Positions 1 through 8,134 of a stretch of 64,000 nucleotides of DNA are shown one piece after another. The notes beneath the pieces were generated by a model that saw nothing but the letters and a program-made list of their open reading frames with translations, did no database searches and had not been told where the DNA came from. This DNA is from Candidatus Babelota bacterium (lineage in GTDB: Bacteria > Babelota > Babeliae > Babelales > Vermiphilaceae). Numbering within the stretch: position 1 is the stretch's first letter; every line of letters starts with the position of its first letter. The stretch spans positions 62,001 to 126,000 of the forward strand of contig JAFEAZ010000006.1 in assembly GCA_018266085.1 (NCBI GenBank), read 5' to 3'. Position numbers and translations under genes: made by a program.

Positions 1-4
1 TATA

Positions 5-33
5 GCCTGGATCCCCATTTTCATGGGGATGAC
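5..33. repeat. REP-like palindromic element, copy 1
   Basis: A short interspersed element: GCCTGGATCCCC, a stem with arms ATCCCCAT (11-18) and ATGGGGAT (23-30), loop TTTC, then GATGAC. A second copy lies at 8051-8079. It sits about 105 bp beyond the hisS stop codon. The rest of 1-138 holds no gene that I can support and no clear terminator. Confidence 0.7.
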
Positions 34-138
34 TATAGAGAGCAATGATTATAAACACTGAGTAAGCCAATTGACAGGTGTAAGATCGCTTGAGCTAAGA
101 CAGTCGTGCGAGTGCTTTCGCTTTACCGTGAATCTGTA

Positions 139-1404
139 TTAACCTTTAGACATAGCTTGCAACGCCTCAATCAACGCTGACTGAGCAACACGTTGTTCAG
201 TACCGCTGTTCATATCTTTAAGCATCACTTGATTCGCCTGCTGTTCATCGTCACCAATAATAAGAGCATAGGCTGCGCTCATTTTGTTCGCGCGCCGCAT
301 CATAGCCTTGAGTGATCCACCCTCTGCCATCAGATGAGTAGTAAGTCCATGCGCTACCAATTCATCAGACACCATCAATGCCAACGGTACCTGCGCTTCG
401 CTCATCGGCATGACCACATGCAATGCAGGCTTTACCGGTAATGGCAATCGGTCTCTGATACCATCAAGCAACAGTAGCACCCGCTCAATACCAAGCGCAG
501 CACCAACCGACGGTTCGTCCTGCTTGCCACCGACCTGTTTGACGAGTTGATCATACCGTCCACCAGCGCAAAAGGCATTTTGCGCGCCAAGACCACCACT
601 GACAAATTCAAATACCGTTTTGCTATAGTAGTCCAAACCACGAACCAAGCGCGGTTTATATACATAGGATACCGACAACATTTCAAGCCATTCTTGCAAC
701 TGTTGCCACTCCTTGCTACAGGTACCACAAAGAGTATCTGCTGTGCATGGGGCAGTAGCGTAAAGCTCCTGACATGTCGGCGTTTTACAATCAAAAATAC
801 GCAACAGGTTTTTCTGTACACGCTCACTGCACGTTGAGCAGACTCTTGCTACCTTGTCTGGTGTTAAAAATGCGCGTACGGCATCTTCATACGCAACGCG
901 ATCAGCCTGGCACCCTAAATAATTGATAAGCAGAGCAACATCGGTGAGCAGTAATCGCTCATGAAACAGACGGTCGAGCATCACAATCAGCTCAACATCT
1001 TGCGCCACGCTTGCTGACCCGATTACTTCAAAACTTACTTGATGAAACTGACGGAATCTCCCTTTTTGAGGGCGCTCATAACGGAACATGGGGCCATAGG
1101 TAAACACTTTCCAAGGCGTCTGTTGAACGCCATTTTCGACAAAGGCGCGTACTATTGAAGCGGTAGCCTCTGGCCGTAAACAGACCTGGTCTTGCTCGTC
1201 ACGCATCATGACGCTAAACATCTCTTTCTTTACCACATCGGTATATTCACCCAATGAGCGCGTGAAAAGCTGCGTTTGCTCAAACAGTGGAGTTTCTATC
1301 TGAGTGTAGTCATAGGTACTGACGTGCGCTTTGACGGTAGCGAGTAAGAAATTAAAGAGCGTCAGGTCTAAAAAATCTTGAGTGCCTTTAACGCGAGTAA
1401 TCAT
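139..1404 (-). CDS. hisS: Histidine--tRNA ligase
   Basis: Class II aminoacyl-tRNA synthetase that charges tRNA-His in the cytoplasm. The protein opens with the family hallmark RVKGTQDF, carries a motif-2-like segment with FRYERPQKGRFRQFHQ near residues 105-120, and a histidine-A type motif RGLDYYSKTVFEF in the second half; the C-terminal anticodon-binding domain follows. I start at the ATG at 1404 (421 aa), preceded by AAAAAAGGGA, rather than at an in-frame codon 20 residues upstream that would add a sequence not seen in the family. Length is normal. No other translation gene is adjacent; the divergent neighbour is the Cys-rich outer-membrane protein. Confidence 0.95.
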   Translation of the reverse strand: MITRVKGTQDFLDLTLFNFLLATVKAHVSTYDYTQIETPLFEQTQLFTRSLGEYTDVVKKEMFSVMMRDEQDQVCLRPEATASIVRAFVENGVQQTPWKVFTYGPMFRYERPQKGRFRQFHQVSFEVIGSASVAQDVELIVMLDRLFHERLLLTDVALLINYLGCQADRVAYEDAVRAFLTPDKVARVCSTCSERVQKNLLRIFDCKTPTCQELYATAPCTADTLCGTCSKEWQQLQEWLEMLSVSYVYKPRLVRGLDYYSKTVFEFVSGGLGAQNAFCAGGRYDQLVKQVGGKQDEPSVGAALGIERVLLLLDGIRDRLPLPVKPALHVVMPMSEAQVPLALMVSDELVAHGLTTHLMAEGGSLKAMMRRANKMSAAYALIIGDDEQQANQVMLKDMNSGTEQRVAQSALIEALQAMSKG

Positions 1405-1717
1405 ACAAATCCCTTTTTTCTGCACACATACTGATCTATGGAATTCCAGTATACCACCTATCACGGCAAATGTTCATAATTCACATCCTTGTCGAGGGCA
1501 AGCAATACTTTGGGCCGCCCGCGCAGGGCAAACTTAATCTTGATGACAAAAAAAGGTGCCTTCGCTGCGCATTTTTTGATATAAATAGAATAGAAACACG
1601 CAAAACATTAATTTATCAAATTACAAATTGCTTGACTTTAACAACCGCCAGATGTTAAAACCATCCATGTCTGTGAGAGGTTGTATAATCCCGCTGTCAA
1701 TGTAAGGAGAGTCGTCT
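1405..1717. other. Intergenic region between hisS and the Cys-rich OMP gene
   Basis: Divergent intergenic stretch of 313 bp. It must hold the promoters of both flanking genes; the only convincing element is TATAAT at 1684-1689 for the rightward gene. A 62-codon open frame (1470-1658) has no ribosome-binding site or recognisable sequence and I do not call it. Confidence 0.5.
1684..1689 (+). promoter_or_regulatory. -10 box of the Cys-rich OMP gene
   Basis: Perfect TATAAT about 28 bp before the ATG. No good -35 hexamer lies 16-18 bp upstream; TTGACT at 1632-1637 is too far away to pair with it. The gene's AAGGAG ribosome-binding site follows. Confidence 0.5.
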
Positions 1718-3445
1718 ATGAAAAAATTTCTTTTACTCGTATTGATGCTTGTAGCAGGCATGGGCAGCATGGCGCTCGCCGACAGCTGCTGCAACACGAG
1801 TTGCAACACTAGCTGTAAAACAAGCTGCAATACGTGTGACACATGTTGTGTTGCAAGCCCAAAAGAGTTATGTAGTTCGTGCGATTGCAAATATGTAAGC
1901 CACTCTTTCTACTCAATCAGACCTCCATACCAAAAAGGTTCTCCTGAATTCGAATCATTCTTTAGAGACAATATGCACGCGCGCAAAGACGGCATTGGTG
2001 GCTCTCTAGAAATAGTTCCATTCGGTGGTCGTTCAACCAAAGAACCTCGCTTGGCTGCATACTTTGGCCCTGACTGCAAAAACGTGTTCACCGTTAATGA
2101 AGATCCAACAATCGTTGGCACCGATCTTCTTGCGCGTAACTTCGACATCACCCAAGTCGGCTTCAGCAGCAAGATCAGCTTCAACCCGCGCCACTCATTT
2201 GCTGGTGTAGGCTTCCGCTACAAGCAAGGCCTTTGGGAAAGCTGCTCAGGACACACTCTCTTTATCGACTTCTCTATGCCAGTAGTACACGTTCGCAACA
2301 CTCTGAACTTCTGTGAAGAAGTGTTGAACACCGGTACACTCTTTGTTAATGGTGTACAACTTACTGCATGTGGCGCGGGCAACATACCAAACCGTTCATG
2401 TGGTTCATGTGACACATCATGCACCGATCTTTGTGCAACCTCTACCTATGTAACCTCTTCAGTTAATAATATGACTGAAGCGTTCAGACAAGAAGCATGG
2501 CAGTATGGCAGAATCGGTTGTGGTTCTGAAACAAAAACTGCGGTGGCTAACTTCGACGTACGTCTCGGTTATGAAACGGTTCAAAATGATCACTGCCGCC
2601 TTGAATCATACTTCGGTTTCTCAGCGCCTACTGGTAACAAGGTACGCAGTGTTAACCTCTTTGAACCTATCGTTGGTTACAACCATCACTTTGGTGTAAT
2701 GTTCGGTACCGATGCGAGCATCGAACTCTGGACAAGCGAATGTGAAGATTCACATCTATGGATGGAGCTTTCATTCCAAGGTCTCTACCTTGTTAAGAAC
2801 AGCCAAAAACGTCTTGTTGACTTAAAAGGTAAGCCATGGTCACGTTACATGCGTGTCTATGCTAATGAAGAACAAGCAGCGCTTGCTCTATCGACCGGCA
2901 ACGAATGTCTCAACACTCCTGGTGTGAACATATTTGCGCTTGACGTTCATGTTAGCCCAGGCTTCCAACGTACCTATAACTCGAGCTTCGTATACACCTG
3001 CGGCGGATTCCAAGGCGAACTTGGTTACAACTTCTTCGCTCGCTGTGCAGAGTGCATAGATCTTAAATGTCCATGGGTAGAAGGCCCAGCTCTTGTTGCC
3101 TACGAAGGTCTTCGTGGCTGCAGCGGCGCGGGCTTCATTCCTGCTATAGGTTCAGCTGGTGCAACCGACCCAGTACAAAACATCAACCACAACTTTGGTG
3201 ACCGTAACACCAACTCTGTAGCAAACTATGCACAAAGCATCATTAAATGTGATGAGTTGGATCTTAACTCTGCTGCTCACCCAGCAATGTTAACACACAG
3301 CATGTTCGGTACAGTTGGCTACCGTTGGGATTCATGCGGTTGTGTAGTTCCGTCACTTGGCATGGGTGGTTCATATGAATTCTCTCGTGACAATGCCGGT
3401 CTTAACCGCTGGATGTTGTGGGGCAAAATGGGCTTATCTTTCTAA
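1718..3445 (+). CDS. Cys-rich outer-membrane protein, probable major surface protein
   Basis: 575 aa with a clear signal peptide (about 1-21, ending ALA|DS). The mature N-terminus (about 23-57) is crowded with cysteines in a four-residue rhythm (NTSC, NTSC, KTSC, NTC), and further Cys pairs occur throughout. The long body has alternating aromatic/polar segments, few charges and a C-terminal Phe (MGLSF), the usual signature of a beta-barrel recognised by the BAM machinery. It has a strong ribosome-binding site (AAGGAG), its own promoter and a strong terminator, so it is monocistronic and probably abundant. By analogy with cysteine-rich chlamydial envelope proteins, disulfides could stiffen the envelope; that role is inference. 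I do not recognise a named family. Confidence 0.75.
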   Translation: MKKFLLLVLMLVAGMGSMALADSCCNTSCNTSCKTSCNTCDTCCVASPKELCSSCDCKYVSHSFYSIRPPYQKGSPEFESFFRDNMHARKDGIGGSLEIVPFGGRSTKEPRLAAYFGPDCKNVFTVNEDPTIVGTDLLARNFDITQVGFSSKISFNPRHSFAGVGFRYKQGLWESCSGHTLFIDFSMPVVHVRNTLNFCEEVLNTGTLFVNGVQLTACGAGNIPNRSCGSCDTSCTDLCATSTYVTSSVNNMTEAFRQEAWQYGRIGCGSETKTAVANFDVRLGYETVQNDHCRLESYFGFSAPTGNKVRSVNLFEPIVGYNHHFGVMFGTDASIELWTSECEDSHLWMELSFQGLYLVKNSQKRLVDLKGKPWSRYMRVYANEEQAALALSTGNECLNTPGVNIFALDVHVSPGFQRTYNSSFVYTCGGFQGELGYNFFARCAECIDLKCPWVEGPALVAYEGLRGCSGAGFIPAIGSAGATDPVQNINHNFGDRNTNSVANYAQSIIKCDELDLNSAAHPAMLTHSMFGTVGYRWDSCGCVVPSLGMGGSYEFSRDNAGLNRWMLWGKMGLSF

Positions 3446-3481
3446 GATAGACCTATTGCGCTACGCGTAAACAGTACATAG

Positions 3482-3513
3482 AAGGGAGGGGTTTAAACGC
3501 CCCTCCCTTTTTT
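3482..3513 (+). terminator. Rho-independent terminator of the Cys-rich OMP gene
   Basis: GGGAGGGG (3484-3491) pairs with CCCCTCCC (3500-3507) around an 8-nt loop, flanked by AA/TT pairs and followed by a run of Ts. Confidence 0.92.
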
Positions 3514-3533
3514 GCTCTTCTCATTTTTTCAAT

Positions 3534-3570
3534 AAAACTATTGCTATTTGAATCACGACCTCTCTACACT
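3534..3570 (+). promoter_or_regulatory. Promoter of the 639-aa secreted protein gene
   Basis: -35-like TTGCTA (3541-3546), 18-bp spacer, -10 TACACT (3565-3570). The 23-bp stretch 3534-3556 is repeated exactly at 5653-5675 in front of the decayed paralogue, which supports function or recent duplication. Confidence 0.6.
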
Positions 3571-3639
3571 GGGTAATGAAATAGAGTAAAAGTTTAATGT
3601 TGTACCAATTTTATTATCCTTAAAAAAAGAGGAAGTCCC

Positions 3640-5559
3640 ATGAAAGTATACCGTTTTCTCTATAGCCTGGGGCTCGGCCTATTGGCTGTAACTATGACCC
3701 ATAGCCAACAGGTCCGAGATCGTCGTGGTAGGAATGTGTATCAACCTATCAAAGGCCGTGAGCAAGAAATTGCCGAGGATAAATATTGGCAAGAAGTTGA
3801 GAAGCGAGAACGTGAACTGAATTTTGATATTCGTTGGCAAACGGCATTATTGATCCCAACCAAATGGGCTAAGGATTTTATCATTATTTATGCACAGCCA
3901 TCGCTCCATGTTAGCGACTACTCAGATAAAAAAAGAGAACACGATCAAGCGGCTATTGCACAAACGCTAGAAGCTCTCCAAAGCGTATTGCTTGAGCGTG
4001 AACCTTCTTCCGACAAGAGCGAAATTGATGCAATTTTCGCCAATCTAAAAAGCAAGGGCCTGTCAACAAACCTAACACGTGCTTTTAATTATTTAATTGT
4101 TAGGCCAATCAATGAAATGATTGAAAACGACCGATATCTTGCCGAAGCAGCTGAAGGGGCTAGAATCGCGAGAGAAGAAGCGGAAAAAGCGGAAGCAGCT
4201 GCAGACGAAGCTACCGAAGCAGCGAAAGCTGAGAGCGAAACAGCGGAAGCTGAGAGATTGGCCGAGGAAGCAGAAGCTAAAGGAGCAGCAGCCGCTAAAG
4301 AACCAGCGAGCTCTTCTTCGTCATTGTTGGGCTCAATAGGGTCAGGCGCTAAGACAGTCCTTGAGGGCGCTAAGACTCTCTTTACGACTCCAATCGCAGC
4401 AATTGCACGACAAACAGAAGACCTTAAAACAGCAACTGATATTGTAAATAAGGCTCGAAACGCAGCTCGTGCAGGCAACAACTCGTATAACGCCAAAGAT
4501 GAAGCTGCTTCTGAGATTGTGAATGTCTATAGAAATTATGAGAGCCTAGAAAAGGCGCTTAATGAATATCTGCTAGCGTCAGAAAATAAAGTTGTTGACA
4601 ATGACCATCGCTTGTTGGCAGTAGCTAAATTAAAGAATAGTCTACTGATTAGGCCACGAAAGGAAGAAAAAGACACCTTGCTTGAACCCCTACTTAGTCA
4701 TTTGTGGCAAGACCTTTATGGAGCCGCAGCATCAGTGCCTGCAACCGCTAGGGATCGACGCAACGGTATAGTCAGCAGCTTAAATAATATGCTGCCTCAA
4801 CTTAATATTACGAGTGCTCCAGCAACTCAACCTGTAAAGGATAAATACATCGCACTTCTTACCAATGAAAAGGTGGTCGAAGCTAGTCAGCTGCCTAAGG
4901 CTAAACTCTTCGCGAGTCAAGAAGATAAGATGAATTCTAAGCGAGGTGACATAGCTAGAATAGTACAGATCATTGCTAACGCTTATAACGACAACAAAGA
5001 ATCTCGAGCTAACGCCTATAAACAAGACCTCTGGGCAGCAGGAAGAGAGACCATAAATCAGGCAAGAAGAGGTGCGGGAGTACAGGAAAATTGGGATCAA
5101 GAAAAGCTTAAAGATCAATTTGGATCACCGGTTGAGGAAGAAGCTGCATTGGATGCGATCATAGACTTCTATCTGCTAAATCCTAGAACAATAACCTATG
5201 AACCTGCTCAATGGAGCATTACCGAAATAACGAATACAGGTAAGGATGCCAATCTTTTACAAAATGCAGCAACTACTGTTTTAGGAGCAGGGAAAAACGC
5301 AGCTAGTGCAGCATCGAGTGCAGCATCGAGTGCAGCCAGCTCAGCGGCAGATGCAGCGAGAAGCGTAGCCAGCTCAGCGGCAAATTTTGCTGGATATAGA
5401 CAAGGTGATGACATAACAAGAAGCTATGATCAAGACGTAACTGATGTAACACGCGATTCATCGCAAAGTGGTACAGCCGTGGTGCATGTAGCACCTGATG
5501 GAGGAGAGGCGTCAGCAAGCAGCATCTTTGACTTTGCTCACTCTGCCGCGGATTTATAA
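3640..5559 (+). CDS. Secreted Ala/Glu-rich coiled-coil protein
   Basis: 639 aa, function unknown. A signal peptide spans about residues 1-22 (cut near THS|QQ). Residues roughly 165-225 are an uninterrupted Ala/Glu/Lys-rich helix, very likely a coiled coil; a Ser-rich and hydrophobic segment follows, then mixed helical sequence. Near residues 545-590 there is an Ala/Ser repeat (SAASSAASSAA). Ribosome-binding site GAGGAAG precedes the ATG. The gene has its own promoter and terminator. A partial, frameshifted duplicate follows at 5760. I cannot assign a family; surface or secreted structural roles are possible. Confidence 0.7.
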   Translation: MKVYRFLYSLGLGLLAVTMTHSQQVRDRRGRNVYQPIKGREQEIAEDKYWQEVEKRERELNFDIRWQTALLIPTKWAKDFIIIYAQPSLHVSDYSDKKREHDQAAIAQTLEALQSVLLEREPSSDKSEIDAIFANLKSKGLSTNLTRAFNYLIVRPINEMIENDRYLAEAAEGARIAREEAEKAEAAADEATEAAKAESETAEAERLAEEAEAKGAAAAKEPASSSSSLLGSIGSGAKTVLEGAKTLFTTPIAAIARQTEDLKTATDIVNKARNAARAGNNSYNAKDEAASEIVNVYRNYESLEKALNEYLLASENKVVDNDHRLLAVAKLKNSLLIRPRKEEKDTLLEPLLSHLWQDLYGAAASVPATARDRRNGIVSSLNNMLPQLNITSAPATQPVKDKYIALLTNEKVVEASQLPKAKLFASQEDKMNSKRGDIARIVQIIANAYNDNKESRANAYKQDLWAAGRETINQARRGAGVQENWDQEKLKDQFGSPVEEEAALDAIIDFYLLNPRTITYEPAQWSITEITNTGKDANLLQNAATTVLGAGKNAASAASSAASSAASSAADAARSVASSAANFAGYRQGDDITRSYDQDVTDVTRDSSQSGTAVVHVAPDGGEASASSIFDFAHSAADL

Positions 5560-5594
5560 TCTCACACAACCTTCAACGAACTAAGTGAAAAGAA

Positions 5595-5633
5595 GCGAGT
5601 CGGTGTGCACAACGCACCGACTCGCTTTTGTTT
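5595..5633 (+). terminator. Rho-independent terminator
   Basis: GCGAGTCGGTG (5595-5605) pairs perfectly with CACCGACTCGC (5615-5625), followed by TTTTGTTTG. It ends transcription of the 639-aa protein gene. Confidence 0.92.
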
Positions 5634-5652
5634 GCTTACAAATATCGCTATC

Positions 5653-5689
5653 AAAACTATTGCTATTTGAATCACAAAAAAGTTACTCT
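5653..5689 (+). promoter_or_regulatory. Duplicated promoter in front of the decayed paralogue
   Basis: TTGCTA (5660-5665), 18-bp spacer, TACTCT (5684-5689). It shares a 23-bp identical block and the same -35/-10 spacing with the promoter at 3534-3570. It probably still drives the downstream paralogue operon. Confidence 0.55.
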
Positions 5690-5759
5690 TATTACAACAG
5701 AGTGATTGTCAAAAAAACTTATTAAGCATGGTCTCACAGTAAAAAAAAGAGGAAGCTCT

Positions 5760-5959
5760 ATGAAATTGTACCGTTTTCTCTCGAGTCTCGGCTTTTGCCT
5801 GCTGGCTGTACATATGACACATACAAAGCAGGAAAATATATGGAAGAAGAGTGGCAGGATAAGGGTTCAGAATTGTCTGGAGAATTCTTTAGTCAGGATG
5901 CTCAAGAAGCAGCACTGAATCGGATAATAAATCACTACATAATTAAGGAAACACCATGA
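5760..5959 (+). pseudogene. Decayed or frameshifted short duplicate of the 639-aa secreted protein
   Basis: The first frame (ATG 5760, stop at 5916-5918, 52 aa) repeats the paralogue's ribosome-binding site and signal peptide: MKLYRFLSSLGFCLLAV against MKVYRFLYSLGLGLLAV. After about residue 24 the similarity moves to the -1 frame, open from about 5825 to a TGA at 5957-5959. That frame encodes QEAALNRIINHYII, matching EEAALDAIIDFYLL near the C-terminus of the 639-aa protein. So most of the middle was deleted and the frame broken. The stop of the second frame overlaps the next start codon (ATGA), which suggests the ancestral gene was translationally coupled to the downstream paralogue. Programmed frameshifting is possible, but I see no canonical slippery heptamer. 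Confidence 0.65.
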
Positions 5960-6705
5960 CAAAAAATCTCTCCTTGCGCGGCCTTGCAACTCTTGCTCTC
6001 TGCCTTACGCTGTCAATAACAGCCAGACAGGGAATGACCAAATATTACGCCGTCAACACAACCCCTAACACCGTCTATGTAGGGCTTTTTACGGTGATAG
6101 GAGGCACTATAACTGACTACAAAACACGCAAAGCATATAAACTGGGACCATCAAGCGGAGTCATAAAGCAATATGCCGCTTTTGATCTGACGACAACGGA
6201 TAACAGAGCTCAACAACAGTTTATCTTTTCAAGGAATCTTACCGATCTAGAAACAGTACTCACCACTGGTCAAATACCAGTCGACACCAAAACTATCTTC
6301 ATGCAAGAAGTTGGTGAAAAGCCCGTTTTTGAAATCGGGCTCATCAAAAAAGGCTTCCAGCACCTATTTATGAAAGAGCTACAATCGGTCGAAAAACCTA
6401 AAGGGGCTGCCGTTAGTGAAAAAATGGCAGAGATTAATGTTTCAAAATATAAAGAGAATGAACGCTTGTTGAGACGCTCAAAACGTGCGCAAGAAGAAGA
6501 ACAGACAAAATCACAAAGAGGCCAGGCATTACACGTTGTTGAGGAACCGCAAGAAGCAGCCAGCGCTGACAATGTTGTCAGTGAAGAGGTTGGTGGGGTT
6601 ATGTTCCATTCGAGTGCACAGCCAAAGGCTGAGGCGCAAGTGCAACAGGCAGCGTCTGTTCAAGCTAAACCGGTAAAGAGTAAAAGCAAGTGGTCGTTGT
6701 TTTAA
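5956..6705 (+). CDS. Secreted protein, paralogue family member 1
   Basis: 249 aa with a signal peptide (about 1-23). Residues about 28-135 form a domain shared with the next two genes: an opening strand ending in N plus Thr/Ser (YYAVNTTPNT), a VIGG turn, a xQQFIFSR strand and a closing GEKPVFEIG motif. The last 100 residues are charged and Gln/Ala-rich, ending in basic SKSKW. Its ATG overlaps the stop of the upstream broken frame (ATGA). Function unknown. The fold may be a small all-beta extracellular domain; that is a guess from the strand pattern. Confidence 0.7.
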   Translation: MTKNLSLRGLATLALCLTLSITARQGMTKYYAVNTTPNTVYVGLFTVIGGTITDYKTRKAYKLGPSSGVIKQYAAFDLTTTDNRAQQQFIFSRNLTDLETVLTTGQIPVDTKTIFMQEVGEKPVFEIGLIKKGFQHLFMKELQSVEKPKGAAVSEKMAEINVSKYKENERLLRRSKRAQEEEQTKSQRGQALHVVEEPQEAASADNVVSEEVGGVMFHSSAQPKAEAQVQQAASVQAKPVKSKSKWSLF

Positions 6706-6756
6706 CGATGAAATGTAGCGAAATAAGAATTGGTGCAAATAAGAAAGGGTATTGAG

Positions 6757-7455
6757 ATGAAGAGTGTTGGTAAAATTTTGAGCGCGTGTGCAATTATTTT
6801 AACCGTTGTTGGATGTCATGGGGCGGAAGAGCATCAAGATATATACATCTTAAACAAATCTCAAAGCACCATACGTGGCGGTGTCTACCCAACCACAATT
6901 GGCGGTAAAGTTACAAACGCACAAAGCAATAAAGTACAGAGTATGTCGCAAGCTATGGGTAAAGGTGGTTGCCGAATAATAAACATTACTAAACCAGCAA
7001 ATCTAAAAGCTACCCAATACCACCGACTTATATTTGCTAAAGATGTGCTCGGCACTGACGGAGAAGTAATAACTGGAGCTGAAGATGTAATACGCGCAAA
7101 AGTCAATCAAGATCAAGATAAAGGGGTTTATTCAAAAGTAATAAAACAATTCACAAGCGACAAGCCATTGTATTATGAAATACATGATGACACAACTACA
7201 TTTACTCGAAAACCGAGCTTAAAATTCAAAAGAGTTAGCAATATAAATTGTGGAGCATTTAGAGAAACGGTGGGTAACATCTCGGGTAGAGCGCAAGAAC
7301 TCTTTGGCAGCGCTAAGCGCGCGTTAAGTCAAGCAAGCGAATCACTTGCCAAGGCACGGAATGAAGGAACGGGTGCACCAACTCCACTTCCAAAGACAAA
7401 AGAGAAGAACCCAAAAGTAGAAGAAATCAGAGCTCGGAACGCCGCTCGCCAGTAA
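6757..7455 (+). CDS. Secreted, possibly lipidated protein, paralogue family member 2
   Basis: 232 aa from the ATG at 6757, chosen because AGAAAGGGT lies 9 bp upstream; an in-frame TTG at 6730 has no such site. The signal sequence ends in VVGC, an acceptable lipobox, so it may be a lipoprotein. The conserved domain reads DIYILNKSQST, TTIGGKV, ITKPANL, QYHRLIFAKD and DKPLYYEI, matching members 1 and 3. A basic Ala/Lys/Pro-rich tail follows. Same operon as its paralogues, with 51 bp to the previous stop. Function unknown. Confidence 0.7.
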   Translation: MKSVGKILSACAIILTVVGCHGAEEHQDIYILNKSQSTIRGGVYPTTIGGKVTNAQSNKVQSMSQAMGKGGCRIINITKPANLKATQYHRLIFAKDVLGTDGEVITGAEDVIRAKVNQDQDKGVYSKVIKQFTSDKPLYYEIHDDTTTFTRKPSLKFKRVSNINCGAFRETVGNISGRAQELFGSAKRALSQASESLAKARNEGTGAPTPLPKTKEKNPKVEEIRARNAARQ

Positions 7456-7471
7456 GTAACGGAGTTTGATG

Positions 7472-7945
7472 ATGAAGTCTATCAATAAACTTATATGCGC
7501 ATGTACCCTGCTTCTTGCAGGGTCTGCATACACTGCGCAAACGCCGATGGTCGCGCACGAAAAGCCGGTGGTCACACAAACCATAAGTATATACAACGAT
7601 ACGGGGCTAAATATTTACGCCAGCATCTATTTGACCAACTTAATCGGTACCAAAAGCATTAGGTCTACTTATCCGCGACAGATTGAGGCAGATGGTAAAT
7701 GTTTGACTTTCACCATCAAAAAGCCGGCTAATAAAAAACGCACAGAGTTTCATCGAATTGTAGTCTCTGAAAATGCTAATGATATGCTGGGATCAAAGGC
7801 AGACTCAACGATGATTGAATGGTTTTCGGGTAATAAACCGCTTACTTACAAGATAACAGCAAATAAAGGAAAGTTAAAAGTCTCACGAGACAAAAAAGTG
7901 AGGTGCAACACTCCGCCCGAAGAAATAATCGAACTTTTTTACTAA
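7472..7945 (+). CDS. Secreted protein, paralogue family member 3
   Basis: 157 aa from the ATG at 7472, 7 bp after GGAG; the ATG directly before it is an alternative. Signal peptide to about residue 23. It is the minimal version of the family domain: TISIYNDTGLNIY, NLIGTK, IKKPANK, EFHRIVVSEN and NKPLTYKI, with no long tail. Last gene of the paralogue operon, 16 bp after member 2, followed by a terminator. Function unknown. Confidence 0.7.
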   Translation: MKSINKLICACTLLLAGSAYTAQTPMVAHEKPVVTQTISIYNDTGLNIYASIYLTNLIGTKSIRSTYPRQIEADGKCLTFTIKKPANKKRTEFHRIVVSENANDMLGSKADSTMIEWFSGNKPLTYKITANKGKLKVSRDKKVRCNTPPEEIIELFY

Positions 7946-7954
7946 GCCAAACAA

Positions 7955-7987
7955 AGAGAGAGCAGGTTTTTAGACCTGCTCTCTTTC
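7955..7987 (+). terminator. Rho-independent terminator of the paralogue operon
   Basis: AGAGAGCAGGT (7957-7967) pairs with ACCTGCTCTCT (7974-7984), 6-nt loop, short T tract. Perfect 11-bp stem. Confidence 0.8.
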
Positions 7988-8050
7988 ACTTACTAACATC
8001 AATTCTTGTATAGCAGACTCTATTCTCTTCACATATACACATGCTCTTTA

Positions 8051-8079
8051 GCCTGGATCCCCGATTTCTCGGGGATGAC
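8051..8079. repeat. REP-like palindromic element, copy 2
   Basis: Same 29-bp element as at 5-33: GCCTGGATCCCC, loop TTTC, GGGGATGAC. Stem arms are ATCCCCGA (8057-8064) and TCGGGGAT (8069-8076). The two stem positions that differ from copy 1 change on both arms, so pairing is preserved. It lies 56 bp beyond the ndk stop. Confidence 0.7.
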
Positions 8080-8134
8080 CCGAAGAGGATTTCTATGTAT
8101 TTGAACTTCAACTAGCCTACTATAAAGACTCGTA

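Noticed and set aside
1470-1658. 62-codon frame between hisS and the Cys-rich OMP gene
   Set aside because: No ribosome-binding site or family signal, and it would crowd the OMP promoter.
4089-4496. 135-codon antisense Ala/Ser-rich frame
   Set aside because: Shadow of the Ala/Glu coiled-coil segment in the 639-aa gene.
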